DNA of 64,000 nucleotides from Holophagales bacterium (GTDB lineage Bacteria; Acidobacteriota; Thermoanaerobaculia; UBA5066): assembly GCA_016716705.1 (NCBI GenBank), contig JADJVF010000010.1, forward strand, positions 62,001 to 126,000, read 5' to 3'. This document shows, one piece after another, positions 54,158 through 61,465 of this stretch (positions within the stretch are counted from its first letter, which is position 1; each line of letters opens with the position of its first letter). Both the position numbers and the translations under genes were made by a program. The notes under the pieces were generated by a model. The model was not told the DNA's origin. It was given only the letters and a program-made list of their open reading frames with translations, and searched no databases.

Positions 54158-56011
54158 TCACGGGCAGGGGGTGATCTCGAGCGTCCGCGACCAGGAATCC
54201 CCGGAGGCGTCCGTGACCCGGATCGTCTTCACGTACGGGACGCGAAGGGGGCCCTGGAAGACCCAGACGGGTTCCTTCTTTCCGACCCGGACCTTGGCGG
54301 GAGCGGGGGGCGACGTGACGGGTCGGAAGGTCGTGATGCTCATCGGCGCGGTCTCCTCGACGCCGTCGAGGGAGACGTCCCGCCCCGCCTCGTTGGCGAA
54401 GTAGGCTTCGATCGTCACCGTCTCGCCCTCCGCCGGCTTCCTCGGCCTCACCTCGAACTCGATCTGGAAGAGTCCGGCGTCGGGCTTGGCGGCGCGGGCC
54501 TGCGTCCCGCTCGAGACGTCGAAGCCGGGCGCGAAGCCCTTCGTCTTCCCCTGGGCGAAGCTCGTCGGGCTCAGCTGGACGCACAGGGCGCCGCCTGAAG
54601 GGGCCGCGGTCGGCTGCGGCCGGGCGTCGGCGATCCGGATCTGGGGGCGCTCCGTCGGCCGGGGCGTGGGAACCCTCACGACGAGCGGCCTGGTCGGCTC
54701 GGGGAGCTGTGTCGGGAGCGGGGCCTGGAGGGTGGGAGCGGCCGTCGCCGCGGGTGCGGGCGTCGGGACGGGCAGGACGGGGACGGCCGTCGGCGCGGCC
54801 GTCGGCAGAGGCGCCGGCGTGGGTGCGGAACGGCCGCCGAAACCCGGAATGAGGCCGCTCTTGTAGAGCAGCGTTCCGCCGAAGCCGAGGACGAAGAGCA
54901 CCACGGCGGCGACCGCGATGGGAAGGACGGGCGAGCGGGGAGGAGCGGCCGGCCGCGCCGGCCTCCGCGCGGCCGGGGATGGCGTCGCCGGAGCCGGGGA
55001 AGGAGCCGCAGGGACCGGCGTCGGCGGGGCCGGCGGCCGCGCCGGTATCTGGGCGGTCTCTTTCGTCTGCTCGGCGGTCGGCGGCATCGAGATGCCGTGG
55101 GCGTCCACGTAGGCCCGGGCGGCGGCGCCACGGACGTCGGCGGTGTCGAGGGCGACCGTCCCGTCGTCCATCGAGATCTCGCCCGCGACTCCCGCGCCGA
55201 GGGCCGCGGCCTGCTTCAGCAGGGCGTCGCGGAACTCCGCCATCGTCTGGAAGCGCGCTTCGGGCTTCTTGTTGAGCGCCTTCAGGACGAGGCCGCGCGT
55301 GACGAGCGAGATGCTCTTGTTCAGCTCGCGCGGGTCGGGCGGCTCCTGCCCCACCTGCATGAAGAGGACGGCGTGGCTCGACTCCGCGACGAACGGGACG
55401 CGGCCCGTCAGCATCCGGAAGAGGACGACGCCGAGCGAGTAGATGTCGCTCCGGCGGTCGATCTTCTGCCCGGTCGCCTGCTCGGGGGACATGTAGTTCG
55501 GGGAGCCGACGAGGAAGCCGGTCCGCGTCGTCCCCCCCTCGCGGTCGATGAGGTAGGCGAGGCCGAAGTCGGCGACCTTCACCCGGCCGTCCGACGTCAT
55601 CAGGACGTTCGCCGGCTTGACGTCGCGGTGGACGATCCCCTTCTCGTGCGCGAAGTGGAGGGCGTCGGCGATGTCGGCGACGATCTTCAGGCAGCGCGAC
55701 TCGGTGAGGACCGACTTCGTGATGAGGCCGTCGAGGCTCTCGCCGTCGACGTACTCCATCACGAGGTAGATGAGGTTCTCCTCCTCCTCGATGTCGTAGA
55801 CCTGGGTGATGTTCGGGTGGTTCAGCTTCGCGACGGACTTCGCTTCCAGGCGGAAGCGGCGGACGCCGTCGGGATCTCCGATCAGGTCCGATGAGAGGAG
55901 CTTGATCGCGACCGTCCGGTCGAGCGACGGCTGATGGGCGCGGTAGACGACGCCCATGCCTCCCCGGCCGAGTTCGGCCTCGATGAGATATTTTCCGAGC
56001 TGCTTCCTCAT
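54158..56011 (-). CDS. membrane Ser/Thr protein kinase (PknB-type)
   Basis: A 617-aa transmembrane kinase. Residues 8-270 carry the full Hanks catalytic set: GRGGMGVVYRAH, VAIKLL, HRDVKPANVLM (about 130), DFGLAYLID (about 151), GSPNYMSPEQ and SDIYSLGVVLF. A Pro/Ala linker and a membrane helix (LPIAVAAVVLFVLGFGGTLLY, about 350-370) follow. The outer part has a Pro/Thr-rich linker and a small beta domain (about 500-617: LFQIEFEVRPRKPAEGETV, VWVFQGPLRVPYVKTIRV). It has no PASTA repeats. It starts divergently from efflux cluster B, only about 10 bases away, so the two promoters overlap the coding starts. Confidence 0.93.
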   Translation of the reverse strand: MRKQLGKYLIEAELGRGGMGVVYRAHQPSLDRTVAIKLLSSDLIGDPDGVRRFRLEAKSVAKLNHPNITQVYDIEEEENLIYLVMEYVDGESLDGLITKSVLTESRCLKIVADIADALHFAHEKGIVHRDVKPANVLMTSDGRVKVADFGLAYLIDREGGTTRTGFLVGSPNYMSPEQATGQKIDRRSDIYSLGVVLFRMLTGRVPFVAESSHAVLFMQVGQEPPDPRELNKSISLVTRGLVLKALNKKPEARFQTMAEFRDALLKQAAALGAGVAGEISMDDGTVALDTADVRGAAARAYVDAHGISMPPTAEQTKETAQIPARPPAPPTPVPAAPSPAPATPSPAARRPARPAAPPRSPVLPIAVAAVVLFVLGFGGTLLYKSGLIPGFGGRSAPTPAPLPTAAPTAVPVLPVPTPAPAATAAPTLQAPLPTQLPEPTRPLVVRVPTPRPTERPQIRIADARPQPTAAPSGGALCVQLSPTSFAQGKTKGFAPGFDVSSGTQARAAKPDAGLFQIEFEVRPRKPAEGETVTIEAYFANEAGRDVSLDGVEETAPMSITTFRPVTSPPAPAKVRVGKKEPVWVFQGPLRVPYVKTIRVTDASGDSWSRTLEITPCP

Positions 56012-56020
56012 TGCGCGACG

Positions 56021-57277
56021 ATGATTCCGATGGGCGAGTTTACGTCAGCCGCGGAGGCGACCCCGAGCCGGAAGGCGACGGTCGCCACCGACGAGACCTG
56101 GGCCCGGGCGGCGGAGGCCGCCGTCGAGGCGCTCCGGCTCGACCCTCAGAGGACTCGCGCCGGCCTCCTCTGCGTCGCGGCCGGTGCGGCGGTCGTGGTG
56201 GCTCTCGTGTCGATCGTCCAGGGGGGCCGGCGCGAGCTCCTCCGCTCGGTGGAGGCCGCGGGCCCCTCGAACGTCTTCGTGAGGGCCGAGCGAGGGGCGC
56301 CGACCCCGCTCACGACGGCCGGCATCGAGGCCGCGCGCGTCCGGTTCCCGGGCCTCGTGGGAGCCTCCGGGGTCCGGGCCGTCCCGGCCGTCGTGAGGAG
56401 CGGGACGGCCGAGGTCCCCGCCACCGTCTACGGAGTCGATCCGGAGGCGCTCGCGCTTTTCGGCCTGAAGGCGGAGAGGGGCCGGCTTCTCGGCGCGTAC
56501 GACGGGCGTTCGCGGGCGCGCATCGGCCTGCTCGGCGCCCGGCTCGCCGCCCAGCTCGCCCGCCATGGCGACCCGCTCGGAACGCGCCTCTCCGCCGGCG
56601 GCGAGACCTACGAGGTCGCGGGGCTCCTCCGGGGCTCGGCCGCGGTCGCCGGCAGCGGCGGCGAGCTGGCGGGCGTCGACTGGGACTCGGGCCTCCTCGT
56701 CCCCCTCGGCGCCGAGCCGCGCAGTTCGGCCTCGCCGCCGGGCGACTACCCGGTCGACCTTCTCGCCCTTCGCTTCGCCGATCCTGCCGAGGCGGCGAGC
56801 GCAGCCCGCCTCCTGGTGCCGCTCGTCCCGGCGGGCTCCGCCGTGACGACACCGACGCAGGCTGTCGAGCAGTACCGCGCGGCGCACCGCTCTTTCGACC
56901 GCGTCGTCCTCCTCGTCTCGATCCTCACCGCCGCCTCCGCCGCGTTCGGCGTCACGAACCTCCTCCGCGCCTCGGTGCGGGCCCGCTCGCTCGAGATCGG
57001 CCTTCGCCGCGCCACCGGGGCGCGCCGCGAGGACGTCCGCCTCCAGTTCCTCGCCGAGGGCCTTCTCCTCGGCCTCGGCGGCGGGCTTCTCGGGATCCTG
57101 CTGGGGGCGCTCCTCTCCCTGACGCTCCTCTCGCGCGCGGGGTGGACTCCGCACTTCGCGCCGGGGACGCTCCTCCTCCTCGCCGGCGGCTCGGCCGCCT
57201 TCGGCATCGCCGCAGGCATCCGCCCCGCGAACGAGGCGGCCGCGCTCGACCCGGCTGCGACCCTGAGGCTCGAGTGA
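56021..57277 (+). CDS. MacB/FtsX-type ABC permease, no ATPase domain
   Basis: A 418-aa permease with the four-helix MacB layout: a first helix (AGLLCVAAGAAVVVALVSI, about residue 48), a periplasmic domain with SVEAAGPSNVFVRAE, VPATVYGVDPEALALFGLK and DYPVDLLALRF, then three helices with the hallmark LRASVRARSLEIGLRRATGARR. It ends IRPANEAAALDPAATLRLE. ATG at 56030 is an alternative start. As in cluster A, no ATP-binding subunit is encoded nearby. It overlaps the TolC gene by GTGA. Confidence 0.87.
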   Translation: MIPMGEFTSAAEATPSRKATVATDETWARAAEAAVEALRLDPQRTRAGLLCVAAGAAVVVALVSIVQGGRRELLRSVEAAGPSNVFVRAERGAPTPLTTAGIEAARVRFPGLVGASGVRAVPAVVRSGTAEVPATVYGVDPEALALFGLKAERGRLLGAYDGRSRARIGLLGARLAAQLARHGDPLGTRLSAGGETYEVAGLLRGSAAVAGSGGELAGVDWDSGLLVPLGAEPRSSASPPGDYPVDLLALRFADPAEAASAARLLVPLVPAGSAVTTPTQAVEQYRAAHRSFDRVVLLVSILTAASAAFGVTNLLRASVRARSLEIGLRRATGARREDVRLQFLAEGLLLGLGGGLLGILLGALLSLTLLSRAGWTPHFAPGTLLLLAGGSAAFGIAAGIRPANEAAALDPAATLRLE

Positions 57278-58707
57278 GCGCCAGGCTCCTCCTCGCCGCG
57301 ACTCTCGTCTCCACTCTTGCCTCGACGCTGTTCACCTCTCCCGCCTCCGCTCTCGTCGCGCCGCCGGCCGAGGAGCTCCCCGTCGCGAAGGCCGTCGAGA
57401 CCGCCCTCATCGGCAACCCCGATCTCCTCGACGCCGTCGACAGCGCCGCGATCGCCGCCGCGACCCTCTCCTCCGCCCGCTCCGCGTTCCTGCCGCAGAT
57501 CACGCCGTTCCTCGCGCCCAGTTTCCGGGACGGCGGCACCCCCGCGCTGAGCCGCTACGGCGTCATCGTCTCGGAGCAGCTTCCGTTCGGCCCGCGTCTT
57601 TCCGGGAGTGCCGAGGCGGCCCGGCTCGAGGAGGGCGGCGACTGGAGCTCCTACTACTCGCTCTCGCTTTCGCAGCCGCTCCTTCGCGGCCTCGACCCCG
57701 CCGTCACCCGCGAGCCTCTCCGCGCGGCGGGGAGGCAGGTGGACACCGTCGGCCGGAACCTCTCGATCCAGAAGCGGCGCACGGTCGTCGCCGTCTGGAG
57801 CGCCTACCTCGCGTCGATCCTCCAGGGCGAGCTCGTGGGGGAGGCCGCCGGGCGGACCCAGCGGGCCGAGACGATCCTCGAGTCGAGCCGCGCCAAGGAG
57901 CAGGCCGGGAGCGTCTCGCGCCTCGACGTGCTCCGGGCCGAGCAGCTCGTCGCGCAGTCCCGCTCGCAGGAGAACGACACCCGCAACGCCCTGGACGATG
58001 CCCTCGACCTCCTCGCCCGCCTCCTCGGCCGGCCCGCCGGGAGCCGCTGGCGCCTCGTCTCCCCCGAGCGCCTCCCGGTCGCCGTTCCGACCGAGGAGGA
58101 GGCGATCGCCGCGGCCCTCTCCTCCCGCGAGGAGGTCGTCGAAGCACGCGAGCGCGTGACGGACGCCGAGTTCCAGCTCCGGATCGCCAAGAGCCTCCTC
58201 CTCCCCTCGCTCGACGCCGGACTGTCGTGGACCGCCGCCGGGAACGGGAACCGCCTCGGGAACGCCCTGGGGTCTCCGGGTCCCTCCGTCTGGACCTTCG
58301 GCCTCTCCTCGCAGGCCCCGCTGAACCTCGGCGCGCAGCTCGCCGCGAAGAGCCAGGCCGAGGTGACTCTCCGGAGCGCGCGCCGCGGCGTCGAGTCGCT
58401 CGAGGCGGACGTCGTCCGGCAGGTCCGCGCCGCGGCCCGGCGCCTCGCGACCGCCCGCGACCGGCTCGCCCTCGACGAGGCGAACGAAGGGGTCGCGAAG
58501 ATGCAGCTCGAGGTCGCCCAGCTCCGCTTCGGCAAGGGGCTCAGCGACAATTTCTTCGTCGTCGACGCCGAGGGGCTCTACAACTCCGCGCGGGTCTCCC
58601 TCCTGACCTCGCGCCAGCAGGTCCTCCTCTACGAGCTCGCCCTCCTCGCCGAGGCCGGAATCCTGCGGCCCGAGGAGTTCCTCCCCCGTCCGGCCCCGGC
58701 GCCGTAA
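57274..58707 (+). CDS. TolC-family outer-membrane efflux protein
   Basis: A 477-aa protein with a signal peptide (LLLAATLVSTLASTLFTSPASA). Two outer-membrane efflux repeats follow, each with long helices: AVETALIGNPDLLDAVDSAA, SYYSLSLSQPLLRG, AGSVSRLDVLRAEQLVAQSR, RVTDAEFQLRIAKSLLLPS and AQLRFGKGLSDNFFVVDAEG. It would form the trimeric channel across the outer membrane for the permease and adaptor flanking it. GTG start overlaps the permease stop. Confidence 0.92.
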   Translation: MSARLLLAATLVSTLASTLFTSPASALVAPPAEELPVAKAVETALIGNPDLLDAVDSAAIAAATLSSARSAFLPQITPFLAPSFRDGGTPALSRYGVIVSEQLPFGPRLSGSAEAARLEEGGDWSSYYSLSLSQPLLRGLDPAVTREPLRAAGRQVDTVGRNLSIQKRRTVVAVWSAYLASILQGELVGEAAGRTQRAETILESSRAKEQAGSVSRLDVLRAEQLVAQSRSQENDTRNALDDALDLLARLLGRPAGSRWRLVSPERLPVAVPTEEEAIAAALSSREEVVEARERVTDAEFQLRIAKSLLLPSLDAGLSWTAAGNGNRLGNALGSPGPSVWTFGLSSQAPLNLGAQLAAKSQAEVTLRSARRGVESLEADVVRQVRAAARRLATARDRLALDEANEGVAKMQLEVAQLRFGKGLSDNFFVVDAEGLYNSARVSLLTSRQQVLLYELALLAEAGILRPEEFLPRPAPAP

Positions 58708-58723
58708 ACTGCGGGGAGCTCCC

Positions 58724-60208
58724 ATGCTCGACGCTGTCCGCATCGCGCCGGCCGTGCGCCGTTTTCGCGAGGCGCTCTCGCTCCTCGGCGCCCTGTCGCC
58801 GCGGAAGAAGGCCCTCCTCGCCGCCGGCGCGGCCGTGCTCGTCCTCGCGGCCGCGCTTCTCGTCCGGCGAGCAGCCGTCTCCGACGTCGTCGGCGAGGTT
58901 CGCGCCGTGCGCGGCCCGCTCCGGATCACCGTCGCCGTCTCGGGCCTCCTCGCCCCGGCCCGCGCCGAGAGCTACGGCCCGGAGGTCGCGGGGGTCGAGA
59001 TGAAGGTCGCCGAGCTCGCCCCGGAGGGAACGTGGGTCGCGCCGGGGGCGCTCCTCGTCCGCTTCGACGACGCCCCCTTCCGCCGCGAGCTGGAAGTCGC
59101 CCGCTCCCGCCTCGTCCAGACCTCCGGCGAGGCCGAGCAGGCCCGGCAGGCTCTGCGCGCCCTCCTCGCCACGCAGCAGAGCGAGCGCCTCGAGGCCTCG
59201 GCGGCGTTCGCCCGCGCCGACCTCGACCTGAGGACGTTCGTCAACGGCGTCGCCCCGCTTCAGGTCCAGCAGTCCGCGGCCGCCGTCGAGCGGGCCCGGC
59301 GGGAGATGGACGAGTCACGGCAGAAGCTCGAGGGGCTCGCCCCGTTTGCCGAGAAGGGGTACGTCTCGCGCGACGAGCTGCGCTCGGCCGAGCGGCGGGC
59401 CACCGAGGCGCAGGCCGATCTCGTTCTCGCCGAGCAGCAGCACTCCACGCTGACCCGCTTCACCCACCCCCAGCTCCTCGCGCAGAAGACGCAGGAGGTC
59501 GAGTCGAGGAAGGCCGCCCTGAAGGTCGTCTCCGAGAAGACCGCCGCGCAGGCGGCCCAGGCGAAGGCGGCCGCCGACCTCGCCGACGCCCGCGCCGCCG
59601 AGGCCGCCCGCACCGTCGCCGACGTCGAACGCCGCATCGCCCTCTGCACGGTGACCGCGCGCTCGCCCGGCCTCGTCGTCCACCGGGAGATCTTCGAGAA
59701 GGGCGGCGAGAAGCGGCGCGTCCGCGTCGGCGACGCCGTCTTCGCGGGACAGCCCGTCCTCGACCTCCCCGACCTCTCCGAGATGCTCGTCGAGACGAGG
59801 GTGAAGGAAGGGGAGATCCATCGCGTCGAGCCCGGCCAGAAGGCCGAGGTCCGACTCGAGGCGTTCCCCGACGAGACCTTCGCCGCCACCGTCCTGCGCC
59901 TCGGGGCCCTCACGGCCGGCGACAAGGGCGAGGCGCGCACGTTCCCCCTCGTCCTGAAGCTCGCCAAGACCGAGCCGCGTCTGCGCCCCGGCATGAGCGC
60001 CCAGGCCCTCGTCCTGGCCGGCGAGGTGAAGGACGCCGTCCAGGTTCCCGTCGACGCCGTCCGCTACGAGGGCGACCAGGCCGTCTGCACCGTCCGGACC
60101 GTCACCGGAACCGAGACGCGCAGGGTGAAGACCGGCCGCAGCAACGCCTTCTTCGTCGAGATCCGCGAAGGCCTCTCCGAGGGCGACGTCGTCCTCATCT
60201 CCCGCTAG
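58724..60208 (+). CDS. membrane-fusion protein (HlyD/RND-type adaptor)
   Basis: A 494-aa adaptor with a cytoplasmic N-terminus, a membrane anchor (KALLAAGAAVLVLAAALLV, about 28-48) and a lipoyl half (ITVAVSGLLAPARAESYGPEVAG). A long coiled coil (about 115-300) is rich in Glu, Arg, Ala and Gln. The second lipoyl half is VTARSPGLVVHREIFEKGG, and a C-terminal barrel contains LRPGMSAQALVLAG and VQVPVDAVRYEGDQAVC. It completes the permease, TolC, adaptor triad, 16 bases downstream of tolC. Confidence 0.92.
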   Translation: MLDAVRIAPAVRRFREALSLLGALSPRKKALLAAGAAVLVLAAALLVRRAAVSDVVGEVRAVRGPLRITVAVSGLLAPARAESYGPEVAGVEMKVAELAPEGTWVAPGALLVRFDDAPFRRELEVARSRLVQTSGEAEQARQALRALLATQQSERLEASAAFARADLDLRTFVNGVAPLQVQQSAAAVERARREMDESRQKLEGLAPFAEKGYVSRDELRSAERRATEAQADLVLAEQQHSTLTRFTHPQLLAQKTQEVESRKAALKVVSEKTAAQAAQAKAAADLADARAAEAARTVADVERRIALCTVTARSPGLVVHREIFEKGGEKRRVRVGDAVFAGQPVLDLPDLSEMLVETRVKEGEIHRVEPGQKAEVRLEAFPDETFAATVLRLGALTAGDKGEARTFPLVLKLAKTEPRLRPGMSAQALVLAGEVKDAVQVPVDAVRYEGDQAVCTVRTVTGTETRRVKTGRSNAFFVEIREGLSEGDVVLISR

Positions 60209-60220
60209 GTCACGATCTCT

Positions 60221-61033
60221 TCACGGCTTTGCCGCCCTCGCGATCGCGTCGAGGAAGCCCAGGTGCGACCCCGTCAGCCAGTGGCCGCCGTCGACGGGGA
60301 GGCAGGCTCCCGTGATGTAGCCCGCCTTCGCCTCGTCGGCGAGGAAGGCGATCGACTCGGCGACCTCGGCGGCCGTCGTGTAGCGGCGGAGGGGGATCGA
60401 CTCGACGATCTCCCTCGCCAGGGTCTCGTCGAGCCAGAGGTTCTTGTCGGTCCCCTCGGAGCGAAACGGCCCGGGCGAGACGGCGTTCGCGCGGATCCCG
60501 TGTCGCGCCCACTCGACCGCGAGGGTCCGCGTCAGCGCGAGGACGCCCGCCTTCGCCGAGGCGGAGTGGATGACGCCCGGCCCGGCGGCCCAGGCGTAGT
60601 CCGCGACGATCGTGACGATCGAACGTCCCTTCCCGTCCGCGGCGTGGGCCTCGATCATCTTCCGCCCGAAGGCCGAGCAGCAGTAGAACGTGCCGTTGAG
60701 AACGATCTCGATGACCGCCTTCCAGCCGTTCGGCGAGAGCTTCTCGGCGGGGCAGACGAAGTTCCCCGCGGCGTTGGCGAGGAGGACGTCGAGGGCACCC
60801 CAGCGCTCGTGGAGCGCGGCGGCCATCTTCGCCACGTCGTCGTCGTACCGGACGTCGCAGGCGAAGGTCGCGACGTCGGCGGCGCCCGCGGCCGCGATCT
60901 CCCTCGACGCCGCTTCCAGCACCTCCGTGCGCCGGCCGCAGATCGCCACGCGGTCTCCCTCTCGCGCGAAGCGCAGCGCCGCCGCCTTGCCGAGCCCCGT
61001 CCCGCCCCCGGTCACCAGCACCGTTCTCGCCAT
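60221..61033 (-). CDS. short-chain dehydrogenase, 2,4-dienoyl-CoA/enoyl-CoA reductase-like
   Basis: A 270-aa SDR. It has VTGGGTGLGKAAALRFA (cofactor loop), CDVRYDDDV, ANAAGNFVCPAEKLSPNGWK and a C-terminal RSEGTDKNLWLDE...GACLPVDGGHWL. The NAAGNF motif and overall pattern match peroxisomal-type 2,4-dienoyl-CoA reductases (DECR/PECR branch), in which the usual YxxxK has a variant arrangement; here SASAKAG replaces YxxxK. It would reduce unsaturated acyl-CoA with NADPH. The ATG has a GAGGAGG site 5 bases upstream. It converges with the adaptor gene. Confidence 0.85.
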   Translation of the reverse strand: MARTVLVTGGGTGLGKAAALRFAREGDRVAICGRRTEVLEAASREIAAAGAADVATFACDVRYDDDVAKMAAALHERWGALDVLLANAAGNFVCPAEKLSPNGWKAVIEIVLNGTFYCCSAFGRKMIEAHAADGKGRSIVTIVADYAWAAGPGVIHSASAKAGVLALTRTLAVEWARHGIRANAVSPGPFRSEGTDKNLWLDETLAREIVESIPLRRYTTAAEVAESIAFLADEAKAGYITGACLPVDGGHWLTGSHLGFLDAIARAAKP

Positions 61034-61138
61034 TCCCGCCTCCTCGCGCCTCGCCGTCGGATCTCGATACGTTAACCCCTCGACGTCCCCAGGCGCCCCG
61101 TCCGGCCGAACCGCGGCGGCCTCCCTATACTCCCGGTC

Positions 61139-61465
61139 GTGAACCGGGAACGCTGGACTTCCTTTCCCGCCTCGACCGCCCCGGAGCTCGCGCTCCTCGA
61201 CGCGATCAGCGGGACCTCCGCGCACCGCAACGTGACGGTCGTCGGAGCGGACGGGCGCGGGCGTCCCCTCGCCGCGGTCTTCTCGATCGGCGTCGAGGCC
61301 CCCTTCGACGGGAAGGCCGACGTCGGCGTGAAGCTCCTCTTCGAGAGGACTGGCCCCGGCGCCGAAGACCGCTTCGTCATGGACCCGTGGGAGCTCCTCG
61401 ACCAGTTCCTCCGCGAGGCCGTGGCGGACGCGGAGGCGCGGCGAAAGCTCTCTGCCGCGCCGTGA
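61139..61465 (+). CDS. small hypothetical protein
   Basis: A 108-aa protein with no recognised family. It has alternating hydrophobic strands (RNVTVVGADGRGRPLAAVFSIG) and a helical C-terminus (PWELLDQFLREAVADAEARR). A GTG start is used; its stop region overlaps the likely start of the helicase gene, suggesting coupling. Confidence 0.55.
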   Translation: MNRERWTSFPASTAPELALLDAISGTSAHRNVTVVGADGRGRPLAAVFSIGVEAPFDGKADVGVKLLFERTGPGAEDRFVMDPWELLDQFLREAVADAEARRKLSAAP

